Positions 21,371-33,307 of a stretch of DNA of 64,000 nt are shown here, piece after piece (the first letter of the stretch is position 1; each line of letters begins with the position of its first letter). The position numbers and the translations under genes were made by a program. The notes beneath the pieces are model-generated. The model saw only the letters and a program-made list of their open reading frames with translations. It ran no database searches and was not told the DNA's origin. Source of the stretch: Cyanophora paradoxa (lineage: Eukaryota; Glaucocystophyceae; Cyanophorales; Cyanophoraceae); contig QPMI01000402.1 of the NCBI GenBank assembly GCA_004431415.1, forward strand, positions 1 through 64,000. The letters are read 5' to 3'.

Positions 21371-23400
21371 GTCGGACGCACTGCGGCACTCGGCGAGTCG
21401 ACGGCGACCCGTGACCGTCGGACGCCCGGCGGCCGAGTATACTATGATAGTACGTATACGTACGGTCGCGATCGGCCCGGACTCGACTGAGTCTACTAGC
21501 TCGGCCGAAGCTAAGCTTAATTAATATTATATACTAGTACTACGGTAATTCAATGATTAAGCTTAAGCTTAACTAGTAAGCCGCCGAAGTTCGAATTCGC
21601 GCGCGGTCCGCGGCCGACGCCGGCCCGACGGTCGGCCGAACCCGACCCCCTATTAATATTAACTTAGTAATATTTTTTAATATTCGATCTGAATCGATGA
21701 TGCCATATGGCATGATGATACTAACTTAGTTACCTTAGTAACTTGTTTTTAGTAACTCACTACTAAGTTACTAGCAGTAACTTCTAGTAAGATACTCCCG
21801 AGTGACCGGGGCCGAGTCCCGACTCCCGAGTCTCGGACTCCGGGATCCGGATCCGGGACTCCGGGACTCCGCCGGGCCGGGATCCGAAATCCGGATGTCG
21901 ATATCGATCCGGAGTCCTGACCGGTACGGCGGTACCGCGGCCGGGACTCCGGGAGTCCCGACCGTCGACGTCGGACGCCGGGACGTCGACGTCTACGTAC
22001 GGTATACGTTTACGTACTGTAAACGTAGAAAAGTTCGTTGAGACTTAATTTCGACAAAACCCGAAAATCGTAACGAAAATACGGTTCGACAGCAGCATAT
22101 TTTCGTCAGCCCCCCGACTCCGCCATAGACGGGTCAGCCGCTAGTACCCTACTCGATACAAAATTTCCGTTCAAGAGTATCAAATATTCGTCAAAGTGCA
22201 GGTCTGACGAATATAGACGAACTTCGGAAATAAAGACGCTGTCGAAGATTCCTACTAGGCTACCGTAGTACGTTTACAGTATACGTAGCTCGATGATGAG
22301 CCTCGATCGTGCACGGCCGTTACTAACAAAACAAATAGTAATTATAAGATCCGATGATCCGATGATCATCGGATCAACTTATTATAAATATACGTAAATG
22401 CCATGATGTACTAGATATATATATACGTATACGTACTAGCTTCAGCTATAGGATAATTAATATAATAGCCTAGCGTACTTATATATATAAATTATAATAT
22501 AATTAGTCGTCTGTTACGGTAGTACGTATACTGTGTATATATATATAATATATTGTTATATAATATAGACTCGCCGAGTCGTGACGGTGACTCGTGACTC
22601 GTGAGTCGTGATCCGGCACTCACTGAGAGTCACTGTCTCAGTGTCACTCACTGAGTCACTTCCAGACTCTGAAGACTCTGAGAGTCGACGTCACTGACTG
22701 ACTGGACGTGGACCCGGGACTCGGGACGTCGACGTTGACGTGCGCTGTGCAGTACTAGTACGTACGCGGTGCAGATCTAGATCTAGAGTCACTGCAGCTG
22801 CCAGTGCAGATCTACCGTAGTACCGGTTGCCTACTGGTAGTAGACTCTGACTCTGAGAGTCCCGACTCTCGGCCGCGGAGTCCGAGATTCAATGATTCGA
22901 ATTCCAAGTTCGGGACGAGAACTTGGAAGCGCTACGTATACGTACCGTAGTAACTTAGTAACCGTACTACGGTAGTACCGTAGTACTAGGCTAGCTAGCT
23001 CAGTATACGTACTACGGTAGCTCAGCGGCTCATCAGAGTCATCACTGACTCACTGGCATTGAGTCAGCGGCTTTCATCTGCCGCACTCACTGAGTCAGTG
23101 ACTGCGGCAGTGCGCCGCGGCGCGGCATATATATCGCGCGGGATTCGCGGCATTGCGGCACGCGGCAGGCCGGCCGGCCGCACGTCTCGCTTGGCCTAGG
23201 CCTAGCTATAGTTCTGCACTCAGCTGGCACTGCGGCAGGGCGTGCGTCGACGTCGTCGCCGTCTGCATAAATCCGGCGACTTGTATGTTTATGAACCTGC
23301 GTGAACGATTTCAATATCAGCGTTAACGATATCGCTAATATCGCGACTCGCAGGCCGAACCCACCAGTACACGTATACGTATTCCACGGACCGTTTGACT
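21371..23400. other. Gene-free, palindrome-saturated spacer (right part)
   Basis: About 2 kb made largely of short self-complementary words: GTATACGTATACGTACG, GACTCCCGAGTC, GGATCCGGATCC, TTAATTAATATTATA, GACTCACTGAGTC. The few open frames are themselves palindromic text and not credible genes. AT-rich blocks (22380-22570) alternate with GC-rich ones. No simple tandem period was found by eye. Confidence 0.55.
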
Positions 23401-23526
23401 TCCGATCGTAATTGTGCCGCGGTGACAACAGAAGACGCATCGGAATGTCGAATGCACATGTACACGCGCCCGACGCGGTACGTCGCTTTCCGGCCTTGCA
23501 CGCTCGCCGTCTACATCTGCCCTTAC

Positions 23527-26500
23527 ATGGCTGATATCGGTGCCGCATCGCGTTTGCAGCTGCCGTCCGCGGTTCACGACATCGCAAGCATCGTAGAGGC
23601 GATCACGACCGCAGCAACGGCTCGGTACGACAAGGAGGCCTTCTGGAGCGAAATCTGCGGGGACCCGTCCGAGATTGTGGCGCTATGTTCATCAGCGGGA
23701 AAGGATCTCGAGGGCGGTATCAAGGACGCAGGGGCCCGCGCGTGCGATCGACTTCGAACCCTGCTCGGCCGCGACGGACCGCCGCCTCCACCGGACACGG
23801 TGGAGAGGGCCCTCGTCCTTGCGATTCGGTACGAGATGACACAGGTCGTCGATATGCTGCTCCGGAGCCTTCCGAGTGCGCGCGTGGATGTGCTCGAACG
23901 CGGCCTCGCTCTAAAGTTGGCCGTCTTAAAGGTGAGAACGCTGTTAACCGTTTACCGACTCTTCAACTTTGTGCCGTACCCGCACCTTGCTGATTTACGC
24001 ACGGTACCGCGTAGGCCGGCGCGGGAAACGATCATGAGCGCAACAGAAATGTGTGGGTCCTCGTGTCGCATCTATCAGAGGTGATCTCCGACGAGAACAT
24101 CGAGTCCGTGATCGCAAATGTCAACGAGATGCTCTTCTTTGCCATCGCACTCGGGCAGCGCGACACTGTGCATCGCATTTTACATGATCTATTCTCGCGC
24201 ACGGGCCGCAAGCTCTCGACGTACTGGACGTTTCCCAAGGTCCACGTCCAACTCCCCGGCGTCGACGGCCTCGAGCCCGCGGATTTTACATTTCCCTCCG
24301 TGATCGATGTGGTCATGGTATTAAACAGGGACGATACGAACGACATGGTCAGGGCCTTGCTCGAGCTCATGCCGTCTCCACCCCTTTCCGATCTCTGGCA
24401 ACCGAGCGCTTCGGCGCTTCGCACAACTGTCGCCGCACTTCGCGCCGTCGAAGTGTTGCCGGCCCCCAGTGAACTACTGGAGCCCGAGGATTACGCCATC
24501 TCGGTGGCCTTTGTCCGGGCCGTGGAGAGCGCCTTCCACAACGTTTGCAACCCCGCGATGTTCGAAGCCCTCGTAAAAAGGTGCCTCCGCGGTTGGACGA
24601 AATATGAGATCTCCCTCTCTTCGTCGTCGTCTTCCGATTCCGACGCACCGCACCCTGATTTGGTGCGTTTACCGTGCAATCGCTCTGATAATATCTACCA
24701 AAAACGCCTTGCAGCCGCTGATTTGTACCCGCGCAGGAAGAATACGAGCTGCTTCCCAGATGCATTTCATCGTCCACGTTTATATCCTTCTTGGAACGTC
24801 TGGGTCTCGCTGCGTTTACCGGCGGCGACGCCATTCGGCACCGCAAGGAGCAGGTCTTGCGTGCGGACAGCCCCGAGGCGGCGGTCGTGCTCGAAAAGTT
24901 CAACGTGGACCGCATCCATTACGAGCGGATCGTCAACGAAGTGGCGGACGACCTCGAATCGAGAGCCCGCGAGCGCTCCATGAACATCCTCCGGGCAGCA
25001 CTGCGCTCGCCGTGCACCGTCCATCATCCCGATCGTCCACCGGTGCCCGCCCTCGATTTCATCCTCGCCTGGGCACAGTCCCGGGCGCTTTACGACGAGT
25101 CGGACACCGCGTTCAAGAATGTGGAGCTCGATGCGTACGTCAAAGTGCTCTTCAGACCCGACGTCACCGTCTCCGAGTTTACGCGCGGCATCGCGGCGTG
25201 GTCGCGGGCGGTTCAGAACCGCACGCTGCGGATCGACGGCGCCGTCGTGCTTCGGTCGCTCTTCGGACCCGTGACCATCACCGGTCCCTCGCCAGCGACG
25301 TTGGCCAGCAAGCGCTCGCACGTCCTGCGCATGATCCAGGATCGTAAGATCAAGCTCCGGGCCGCCGCCGAGTTGGAGGGGATCCCGATGGACGCCCTCC
25401 ACGTTGCCGCGCGCGCGTTGGACGCAAACGTACGCACCCTCGCCGTCGTTTACGGCGCCCCGCGGTATCCCTGCTCAACGCAGCGCAGGAAATAAACACC
25501 ATGCTGGACATCCTGAGCTCCTGCAACTCCCTCGGATCGTTCATCATCAAAGGCATTTTCACCCACGCGATCGAGGGTGTCGACGCAAATGTCAAGGTTC
25601 GCTGCGGGCCCCTGGTTTACGTTTTGTTCGGCCCGCCCCGAGTGCGCGCGCGATCCTGACGGGCACGCACGCGCGCAATTTGCAGGTGACCTCGCGCGAG
25701 ATGTGCGAGCGGGCGCGCGACTTTTTCGTGTTCCTTCGGGAGGTCGACTCGCGGGTCGCCGCCGGGGGCCGGATCTCGGGGAGCGAGGACTGCAAGAGGG
25801 CGCTGGCGACGCTGAAAACGGTCGATGAACTGAAATGCATGGCCGGCTCGAAAGAGTGGAAGCTCCTCGGCGGTCCGGAGATATGCCTCGATGGGTGGAA
25901 GGCGCTCTACGGTTCGTCGTTGATCGATCCGCATCCGGATCGTGCCTCTCTCGGGGGCAACGGCGTTGTGACGGGCGCGTTTTTCAGATGCGGCAGAGGC
26001 GTGCGTGGGTTCGGGCGGCCCGTCGCCCTCTGTGCGGCCCGTCGAGGCGGCCCCTGCCCCCGGTAAATACGATGCGGGAATGGCGTCTTGATCCCGTAAT
26101 ACCGGTGTTGACCTGCACGCGCAGGGCCGCCGGTGCACGCTCCGTCGCCCTCTTCGGCCGACCGCGGCGCGCCGCCGTCGTCGGCAACCGTTTCCGCGGG
26201 TCCGTTTGCGTTGCGGAATGATGCTCGGAGGGTTGATTTACGCCCGAATGCAGGGGCCGATACCACCAAAGCCGGCGCGGCAAACGTTGGTCGCCCGCGG
26301 GAGCCCGAGGCGACGTCGCAGGCCGCCGGTGCGCGTAAATGAATGAACCGCGCGCGAGGCGCGCGTGGAGGCGCCCACCGACCGATCCTGCAGTCGCGGT
26401 CGCGGTGCCGGCCGCGGCGCCGGCCGCTCCATCGCCCCAGGCACCGAGTCCCGCGCCCGCTGTGCGACCCGCCGAGGCGGCCTCTGCCCCTGGTAAATAC

Positions 26501-29500
26501 GATGCGGGAATGGCGTCTTGATCCCGTTTATATACGTAATACCGGCGTTGACCTGCACGCGCAGGGCCGCCGCCGCAGGCGTCGCCCGCTCCGTCACCCT
26601 CTCCGGCCGACCGCGGCGCGCCGCCGTCGTCGGCGACCGTTTCCGCGGGTCCGTTTGCGTTGCAGACGAATACTCGGAGGGTTGATTTCCGCCCGAATGC
26701 AGGGGCCGATACCACCAAAGCCGGCGCGGCAAACGTTGGTCGCCCGCAGGAGCCCGAGGCGACGTCGCAGGCCGCCGGTGCGCGTAAATGAATAAAACGC
26801 GCTCAAGGCGCGCGTGGAGGCGCCCACCGACGGATCCTGCAGTTGCGGTCGCGGTGCCGGCCGCGGCGCCGGCCGCTCCATCGCCCCAGGCACCGAGTCC
26901 CGCGCCGGCGGCGGCGACGGCGACCACGCGTGCGCGCCCGCCCCCCACACCGTTCCGTTGTTCCAAGATGCGCGCAACGTTCCGTTTACACGTCCACGAT
27001 TGCCGTGCAGAACCCACTTCGGTCGCGGCGGAGATTAATAACTCGAATATCGATTTCTTCCGCTCCTGGACGCGGCAAATGTTCGCGGCGAGGCGCGATA
27101 TACTGCTTCTCGCGGTGCAGCTCGGAACACCCGCGTTCCTCGCAGAGCTCCTGTCGCTCGAAGCGTTTACATCAACAATCGAAAAGGATGATGTGTGGCT
27201 CGCCATGCATTCGCACCTGCGTTTCATGCTCGTGATCCAGCGCGAGGAGATTGGCGATCAACAGGACCGCGCGATTCCCAAAGAGATGTACGAGAAGCTA
27301 CAAGTGCTCCTGAAATCAAGCGTCGTACCGTACGTGGACCACCTCTGCGCGGCGCTCATCGGCCGCCTCCACAACTCCGATTTCAAGGCCTACAAAATGC
27401 TCCTTGCGTCCAAGAAGTTCAGCGTTTGGTGCCTCGTCTGCTCGCAGTTCGACGACAAGGGCCCCGTCGTGGTCGACTCGACGTCGTTCCGAGCGGGAAA
27501 TCACGGATGGCGCACTCAGATTTGCAATTACGTGTGGGGTGGGTGGGCACGGGAAGCCAACCATGCCGATCTTCAAACCCATCACGGGGACTGTGGTCGG
27601 CGTCCGATCGGCTATTGCGCAGAGTGTTTTATCGATCGAGTGGTATGTTACCGGATGTTGTGATACTTATACTGTAAACGCTTTACGAAACCTCTCCGCA
27701 GAAGGAACGTCAGAAGACGGAGCGTCGTGTAGCACTTGGCACTTCCAATTGCCAGTCGAGTTGCAGCTCCAAGCGATCCGGGGGTGACGTGAATGGGGAG
27801 CCTAAACCTTTCCTCAAAGGTACCATCAAAACCTACCCGCCTCGAATCAACAACCGGCGCGATTGTCTTGATCGGCTCGGGCTGGACAAGGAGATCATCG
27901 ATGTGCGTTCTTCCCTCACGCAACCCCCCCCCGAACTGCATTGCTCGCTCACGCCGCATAGGTCTGCATGTACTGCAACGAAGGTATCCACGAGAACGGA
28001 TGCCATCCGTCACAAGCCTTGGAAAACGATCCCGGACCCCGGCGAGAGTATGCACAGTTGTTTTGGTGAGCATTCGTCGCCCCGCGTTGCGGAGTGTGCC
28101 CGTGTTTACCGTCGTGTCCGCGCAGCAATGCGCGGATCGTTTGCGAGGAACTCCCTTCCATCGAGATTGCGCACATGCATGCCGAAGGACGCTTCCACTA
28201 CAGGTGCTACCTCGAACAGCGCGGTATCGCGTTCCAGGACGACGCGGCGCCCGCCCTGGAGTTTATTGAGAGGTACTGGGACGTGCGCTGCATACAGCAC
28301 GGCGATACAGCAATCCCGCTCGTTCGCATCAAGTTCTCGGACTGCTTGGGAAACGACCCCAATCGAGCGAACCAGCTCGAGATCCTGAACCGTCACCCCG
28401 ACGAGGAGTGTCGGGCCCTGGTTCCCGGAAACGTCCCCAAGGAGGCTCTGATGTACCAATGGTGGGTCGCGTGTTTACTCGGTTTGGTTCGCGTGGGCGT
28501 ACAGCTGACGCCCCCGCCTTCCTTGTATCTCGCAGCAACCGCGTTTATTGTGGCATTCTCCTTTGCGACAACTGCCGGAAAACCTACGTTCGTCATCAAG
28601 CCGACGTGGCCGCGTACCGAGAGTACCTGCGCATTCGACTGCCCGGTCAGAACCCGCGAATGAAGCCGACGTTTACGGAGGCGCAGCTCCAAAAGTACAA
28701 GAACGCCTTTCGGAACTATCTGCCGTGCCCGTGGCACCGCATGCACTTCGGCTGGAGGGATCGGATCAACGCCCGCTCGCTCACCAAGTCCGAGGAGATC
28801 GAGCGGCAGCCCTTGCTCATCCCGATCGCGCCGGAGCGCTGCGACTACGGCTCCGCGGAGAACGATGATCAGGTTCGCTCTTTTACAACCCGTGCACCCA
28901 ATGGCTCCGCCTAAACGCCTCGGCACGTCCTCGCAGGCCTACAATTACCACACGACGCGTAGGACGTCGACGCGCGTGGGGTCCCACGCGACCTCTGGCT
29001 TTGCGGTCTCCTACGTGGACGAGGATCACGGGGCGAATCCGGAGGGCGTCGCGGACGCCGGAGCGTCGTCGTCCTCGGCGCAGCCGCAGCCGCCGGCGCT
29101 CTCCGGATCCTCGCGGCGACGCCCTGGCCCGGACCTGGGTCCGGTACTGCCTCGGAGAACCCGGTGCGCAGACGTTCTCGATGAACCGAGTCGCTCGCGC
29201 TGATCCGTTACGGCAGGCAGAGAACGGCCTACGGCCCGCTCGCGGAAGGGCATCCCGAGATCCTCGCAATGTTGGGCGTGCGTTTCGCTCGACGACGCTC
29301 CTTTCACTATCAGGCGAGATGAACACCCCTCAGGGCGGCGACACGAGGGTGCGGTTCCGGGAGCGGCTCGCTCAACTGCCCCGGGGGCGCAACATGCACC
29401 GCGTGGCCGAAGCCCGGGCCCTTGAGGCCGGGGCCGAAATCGACCTCTCCGAGGAGGACCCGAACGATGACTCGGATTACGAAGCGCCCGCGCCGCGACG

Positions 29501-29813
29501 CAAGCGGGCAAAGCCCGCCCCAGAGGCGGCCGAGGCGGCCGCCGGCGCGGCGACGGCGGCGGCGGTCGCGACGGAAGCGGCGGCGGCGGCGACGGCGACG
29601 GTGCAGGAGCAGGTCGGAACGAGCTCGGGCGCGCCGGTCGCAAACAGCGCGCGCCCGCCGCTGGACGAGCTCGTGCGGGTCCGTTTACGCGCCCGGCGCG
29701 CAGCACTCTCCTCTTCTAAGGGCGCGTTGACGTTGCAGGGCATGTCTCCGGAAGAGCTGGACCGTCTTCGCCGGTTGATGCAGCAGAGAGAGGGTGAATT
29801 GAAGCGGTCGTGA
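23527..29813 (+). CDS. Very large multi-exon gene with Cys-rich C-terminal half, unrecognised
   Basis: Exons join in phase over introns at 23932-24014, 24662-24735 (approximate), 25430-25488, 25597-25685, about 25912-25986, 26063-26124, 26335-26393, 26493-26564, 26784-26842, 27643-27701, 27903-27961, 28066-28125, 28462-28535 and 28873-28936. The N-terminal half is helical with ankyrin-like pieces (LVLAIRYEMTQVVDMLLRS, FAIALGQRDTVHRILHDLF). The middle is Pro/Ala-rich and duplicated. The C-terminal half has Cys pairs (WCLVCSQF, YCAECFID, CMYCNEG, CGILLCDNC, CPWHRMHFGW) suggesting zinc ribbons. The end is acidic then basic (SEEDPNDDSDYE, PRRKRAK) and stops after a Leu-rich helix. I chose the ATG at 23527, but an ATG at 23452 is also in frame. 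It could be two genes split near 26843. No family was recognised. Confidence 0.55.
25987..26920 (+). repeat. Tandem duplication of a two-exon, two-intron block
   Basis: A block of about 430-450 bases is present twice plus a partial third copy. Each has donor GTAAATACG, acceptor CACGCGCAG, an exon with DRGAPPSSATVSAGPFAL, donor GTAAATGAA, acceptor ATCCTGCAG, and an exon with AVAVPAAAPAAPSPQAPS. Donors recur at 26063 and 26493, and at 26335 and 26784. Introns and exons are duplicated together with phase preserved, so the protein gains an in-frame Pro/Ala repeat. Confidence 0.75.
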
Positions 29814-30057
29814 GGCCGAAATAGTGAATTGATCGATTTGTTGGGTTGTTGTCGAAAAAGTATTGCGTGTGCACGTGATTGTGATTGCGATCGAAGGGTG
29901 CGGGGTATCGATGGGCACGGGTCCCGGCGCACATTGTACATTGGCACATTGTAAACGTGGGTGCGGTCCGCGGCGCGTAAATCTAGTTTTAGACGCTCAA
30001 AGCCAACCTATAGATACGACGTGGCAAAAGTACTAAGAGGGTCGCCGTCGTGGTCGT
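29814..30057. other. Convergent 3' spacer
   Basis: It lies between the stop of the plus-strand gene (29813) and the stop of the minus-strand gene (30058). It is more AT-rich than its neighbours, with GTACATTGGCACATTGTAAAC. No gene seen. Confidence 0.4.
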
Positions 30058-30727
30058 CTACTCGCCGTCTTCCTCTTCCGCGCCGTCGCCTTCCGCCTCG
30101 GCCTCGGCGAGCAGGTCGTCCGGGATCGACATTCCCTCTGGGACCTCGTCCTCGAGCCGCTGCCGCACCTCCTCCAACCCCTTGGCGTCGACACGGAGGA
30201 GCAGGGGCACAAAGTTGACAAAGTCGTGCGCGTGGGCCGCGCCGGTGACCCGCGCGAGGCCGGGGAAGCGCCGCAGGGTCGACGCGAGGTGGCGGAGCTC
30301 GAGGTAGGTTCGCGCTTTCATCGTCGACTCGTCGGTGCGGAATCCGCAGCTGCGCAGCGCGTCGTCGTAGCGCGGATCCACGTTGATCTGTGTGTGGGGC
30401 GCGCGAGAACATGAGGGGCGCGGGCCCACACGCGCGCGCGCGGGGAACGCACCGCCCTGAAGAGCCCCCACGTGCGCCGGCTCTTGCTGTACCGCGCGAC
30501 GAAGCGCTCGTAAATGCCGAGCACGGCGCACGCGATCAGCAGTATGGCCCGTAGGCGTCCCACGCCGGCGTCGTTTGCGTAGCGCGCGAGCTCGGCCCGC
30601 GCCTCGGCGCTCGCGTCGAGCCCGAGCCCGACGAGGACGGGGGAGACCCCGCCCTCCATGCCGCGGAACATGGCGTCCAGGCTGCACGCGTCGACGCTCG
30701 CCTCGCTCCCGGCGGGGGCTTTGCCCT

Positions 30728-30760
<33 letters not shown>

Positions 30761-32189
30761 CATCGCGTTCGTCCTCGGCGAGCCGCCCGAGCTCCTGGGC
30801 CCACCGCCGGCGCTGCTCCACCTCCCACGCGTCGTCGCTGTCGTCGCCGCCGTCGCTCGCGCCCTCTTGCGAGCCCGGCTCGCCGTCGCGGGGCGCGGAA
30901 GAGGCGTCGTCGGCCGCCGCGTCGTCGTGGTCTTTGTCGTCGTCGTCGTCGTTGGCGACGGCGTATGCCGCGACGAGCGTCTGCGGGGCGGGGGCGGGTT
31001 GGTGGGGGCGGGCTTGACGGGCAATGGGCGGGTCGGGGGTGGGTGGGAGTGGGTGTGGGGAGGCCGTACCCGCACGAGCTTGTCGCTGCGCCATGGTTTA
31101 CGGTCGTCCGAGGGCGCGCTCCACTTGCTCCGCTTGCGCTTCGGCCGGCTGCTGGGGCCCGCCGATGGGTCGTCTTCGTTGCGTTCAGAGTCGCTCGGGC
31201 TCTCGGTGGCGGCGGCGGCGGCGGTTCGTGCACGGCGGGGGCGGTCCTTGGTGACATTTTCGGGTTCGCTCTCGTCCTCGAGCTCGTCGCGTTCCTCGGA
31301 GGGCGCGCGCGCCGCGGCCGGCGCGGGTGCGTGCGCCGATCCCGCGCGGCGCTTGCCCTTTTTGGACGCGCTGTGCTGGGATTCCGTTTTGCCGGGCGGC
31401 GCGGTAGGGGGGGCTGCGGCGGCGGAGGACGACGACGCGGCGATGGCGGCGGGGGCGGGGGCCGAGGTGGGTCGGGGCGGGGGCGGGGGCGGGGCCGGGA
31501 GCGGGGGCGGCGATGGGCGCGGGCGGCGCTGCGGGAAGCGCCGCGACGAGCCGTGCGCCCGCGTCCCGGGCCGAGGCGAGAAGAGCGCGCCCCGACGCCT
31601 CGCCCTCCGTCCACGCCCGCGGATCGGATGCGTTGGCGATGTAGCCCACGTAGGCCGCGTACGCGTCGAGACGGCTGCAGGGAACGAGCTTTGCGTGGTC
31701 GCATCCGGGCGCGGTGCAGGCCGCCGTCGGTGCCGCGGCGAGCTCTGCGCCGGCGGACGATCCTGGCTCGGGCAGCGCGTGCGCCTCGGGTGACTGGACG
31801 GCCCCGCCCGAGGCGAGGTGCAGGGCGCAGGAGGTGCACGCGATGCGCCCCTCGCGGAGCACGTTGGCGGCCGCGCGCGGGTGGGCGTCGACGGCCTCGG
31901 CGATGCTCCGAGCGCCGGTCCGCTCCAGGAGCGCGGCGGCCGTGCACGGGTAAACGAAGAGCGGCGGCGTCGGCTGGGCGCGCCCGCAGCGCGTGCAGCG
32001 GTGCTGGAAACTGATCATCTCGTGCCGCCACTCGGCAAAGTATCCCGGGAGCGCCACCCGGCTCGGGCGGGACTCGATCTCCGGGGGAGGGACGGGTGGC
32101 TCGCCCGAGGCTCCGTTTGCGGGTGCGGATTCGGCGCCGGTGCCCGCAGGTGCGGCGGCGGCTGCCCCTGCGGCTTCCGGAGGGGTCAT
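30058..32189 (-). CDS. Multi-exon zinc-rich, acidic protein, unrecognised
   Basis: The start ATG at 32189 (MTPPEA) has a TATA-like box 50 bases upstream. Exon 1 has probable zinc ligands (HRCTRCGRA to YPC, IACTSC, CTAPGCDHAKLVPC). It continues, after a frame change near 31500 in a run of Pro/Ala codons, into a charged stretch (SEERDELEDESEPENVTKD) and a nuclear-signal-like RPKRKR. Introns 30981-31069 and 30388-30452 keep phase. The second exon is Asp-rich (NDDDDDKDHDDAAADD) and has LGRLAEDERDVAA. The last (INVDPRYDDALRSCGFR, TYLELRHLASTLRRFPGL) ends acidic. The exon 1 break may be a small intron or a G-run error. Function unknown. An acidic, zinc-binding nuclear protein is a reasonable inference only. 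Confidence 0.55.
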
Positions 32190-32237
32190 AATTGGAGGAT
32201 CGTTGCACACGAGCGCGTAAACGGCCGGAGCGCATGT

Positions 32238-32245
32238 CTTTATGC
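32238..32245 (-). promoter_or_regulatory. TATA-like box
   Basis: On the minus strand the sequence reads GCATAAAG about 50 bases before the ATG at 32189, consistent with other promoters here. A GTTTAC copy lies between it and the start. Confidence 0.4.
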
Positions 32246-32283
32246 ATCTTGGTGATTTATTGATATTCTAGTAGATGTGAGCG

Positions 32284-32934
32284 CCGCTGCCGCCGCGGAT
32301 ACGGGGCGGGCAGGACCCCTCGGGGTGGCTGGTGAGAGCGGCCCGCCGGCGCCGCCGCGGATACGGGGCGGGCGGGACCCCTCGGGGTGGCTGGTGAGAG
32401 CGGCCCGCCGGCGCCGCCGCGGATACGGGGCGGGCGGGACCCCTCGGGGTGGCTGGTGAGAGCGGCCCGCCGGCGCCGCCGCGGATACGGGGCGGGCGGG
32501 ACCCCTCGGGGTGGCTGGTGAGAGCGGCCCGCCGGCGCCGCCGCGGATACGGGGCGGGCGGGACCCCTCGGGGTGGCTGGTGAGAGCGGCCCGCCGGCGC
32601 CGCCGCGGATACGGGGCGGGCGGGACCCCTCGGGGTGGCTGGTGAGAGCGGCCCGCCGGCGCCGCCGCGGATACGGGGCGGGCGGACCCTCGGGGTGGCT
32701 GGTGAGAGCGGCCCGCCGGCGCCGCCGCGGATACGGGGCGGGCGGGACCCCTCGGGTGGCTGGTGAGAGCGGCCCGCCGGCGCCGCCGCGGATACGGGGC
32801 GGGCGGGACCCCTCGGGGTGGCTGGTGAGAGCGGCCCGCCGGCGCCGCCGCGGATACGGGGCGGGCGGGACCCCTCGGGGTGGCTGGTGAGAGCGGCCCG
32901 CCGGCGCCGCCGCGGATACGGGGCGGGCGGGACC
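32284..32934. repeat. 62-bp minisatellite, about 10.5 copies
   Basis: Units begin GGATACGGGGCGGGCGGGAC at 32297, 32359, 32421, 32483 and onward every 62 bases, nearly identical. Two units lack one base in their CCCC or GGGG run. 62 is not a multiple of three, so the open frames here rotate through all three phases and are artefacts. The unit also contains GCCCGCCGGCGCCGCCGC and CCCCTCGGGG, which can form hairpins. Confidence 0.85.
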
Positions 32935-32965
32935 TCATAGGGTTCTGGGCTTTGTTCGGTGCCAC

Positions 32966-33045
32966 TAGAAGATGGCGAACTGATACTAGCTATCCTAGAT
33001 GGTGAACTGATACTAGCTATCCTAGATGGCGAACTAGAAGAAGAT
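32966..33045. repeat. Short direct repeat, 2-3 copies
   Basis: GAACTGATACTAGCTATCCT occurs twice in a row, each followed by AGATGG, then a degraded third copy. It lies directly after the 62-bp array in AT-richer sequence. Confidence 0.6.
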
Positions 33046-33307
33046 GGCGAAGATCCTAGTTCTTCGTGTACATGCCCGACTACAGGTAATCTGATATGTT
33101 CCTTGTTCTCCTAAGTGTATCATGGTATCCTAGAGATGTAAATATATACAATTCTAAAGATCTTATCAGTAACGCGAGTCGCCGACATGAAGACGTACGA
33201 AACTTTGAATACTTAGAATTTTATCATACCAACTGGAAATAGTACACGTTTCTCCAATCAGATAGAAATTACATAGATCGGAGCCAGACAACCAACCGCG
33301 CACATCG
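33046..33307. other. AT-richer spacer between minisatellites
   Basis: Mixed composition, no gene seen. It differs from the flanking GC-rich arrays. Confidence 0.4.

Noticed and set aside
8258-32189. Group I or group II self-splicing introns
   Set aside because: The introns are 48-92 bases with GT-AG ends, far too short for self-splicing folds.
32240-32965. Pro/Ala/Arg repeat protein
   Set aside because: A 62-bp period rotates through all frames, so the apparent protein is a by-product of the minisatellite.
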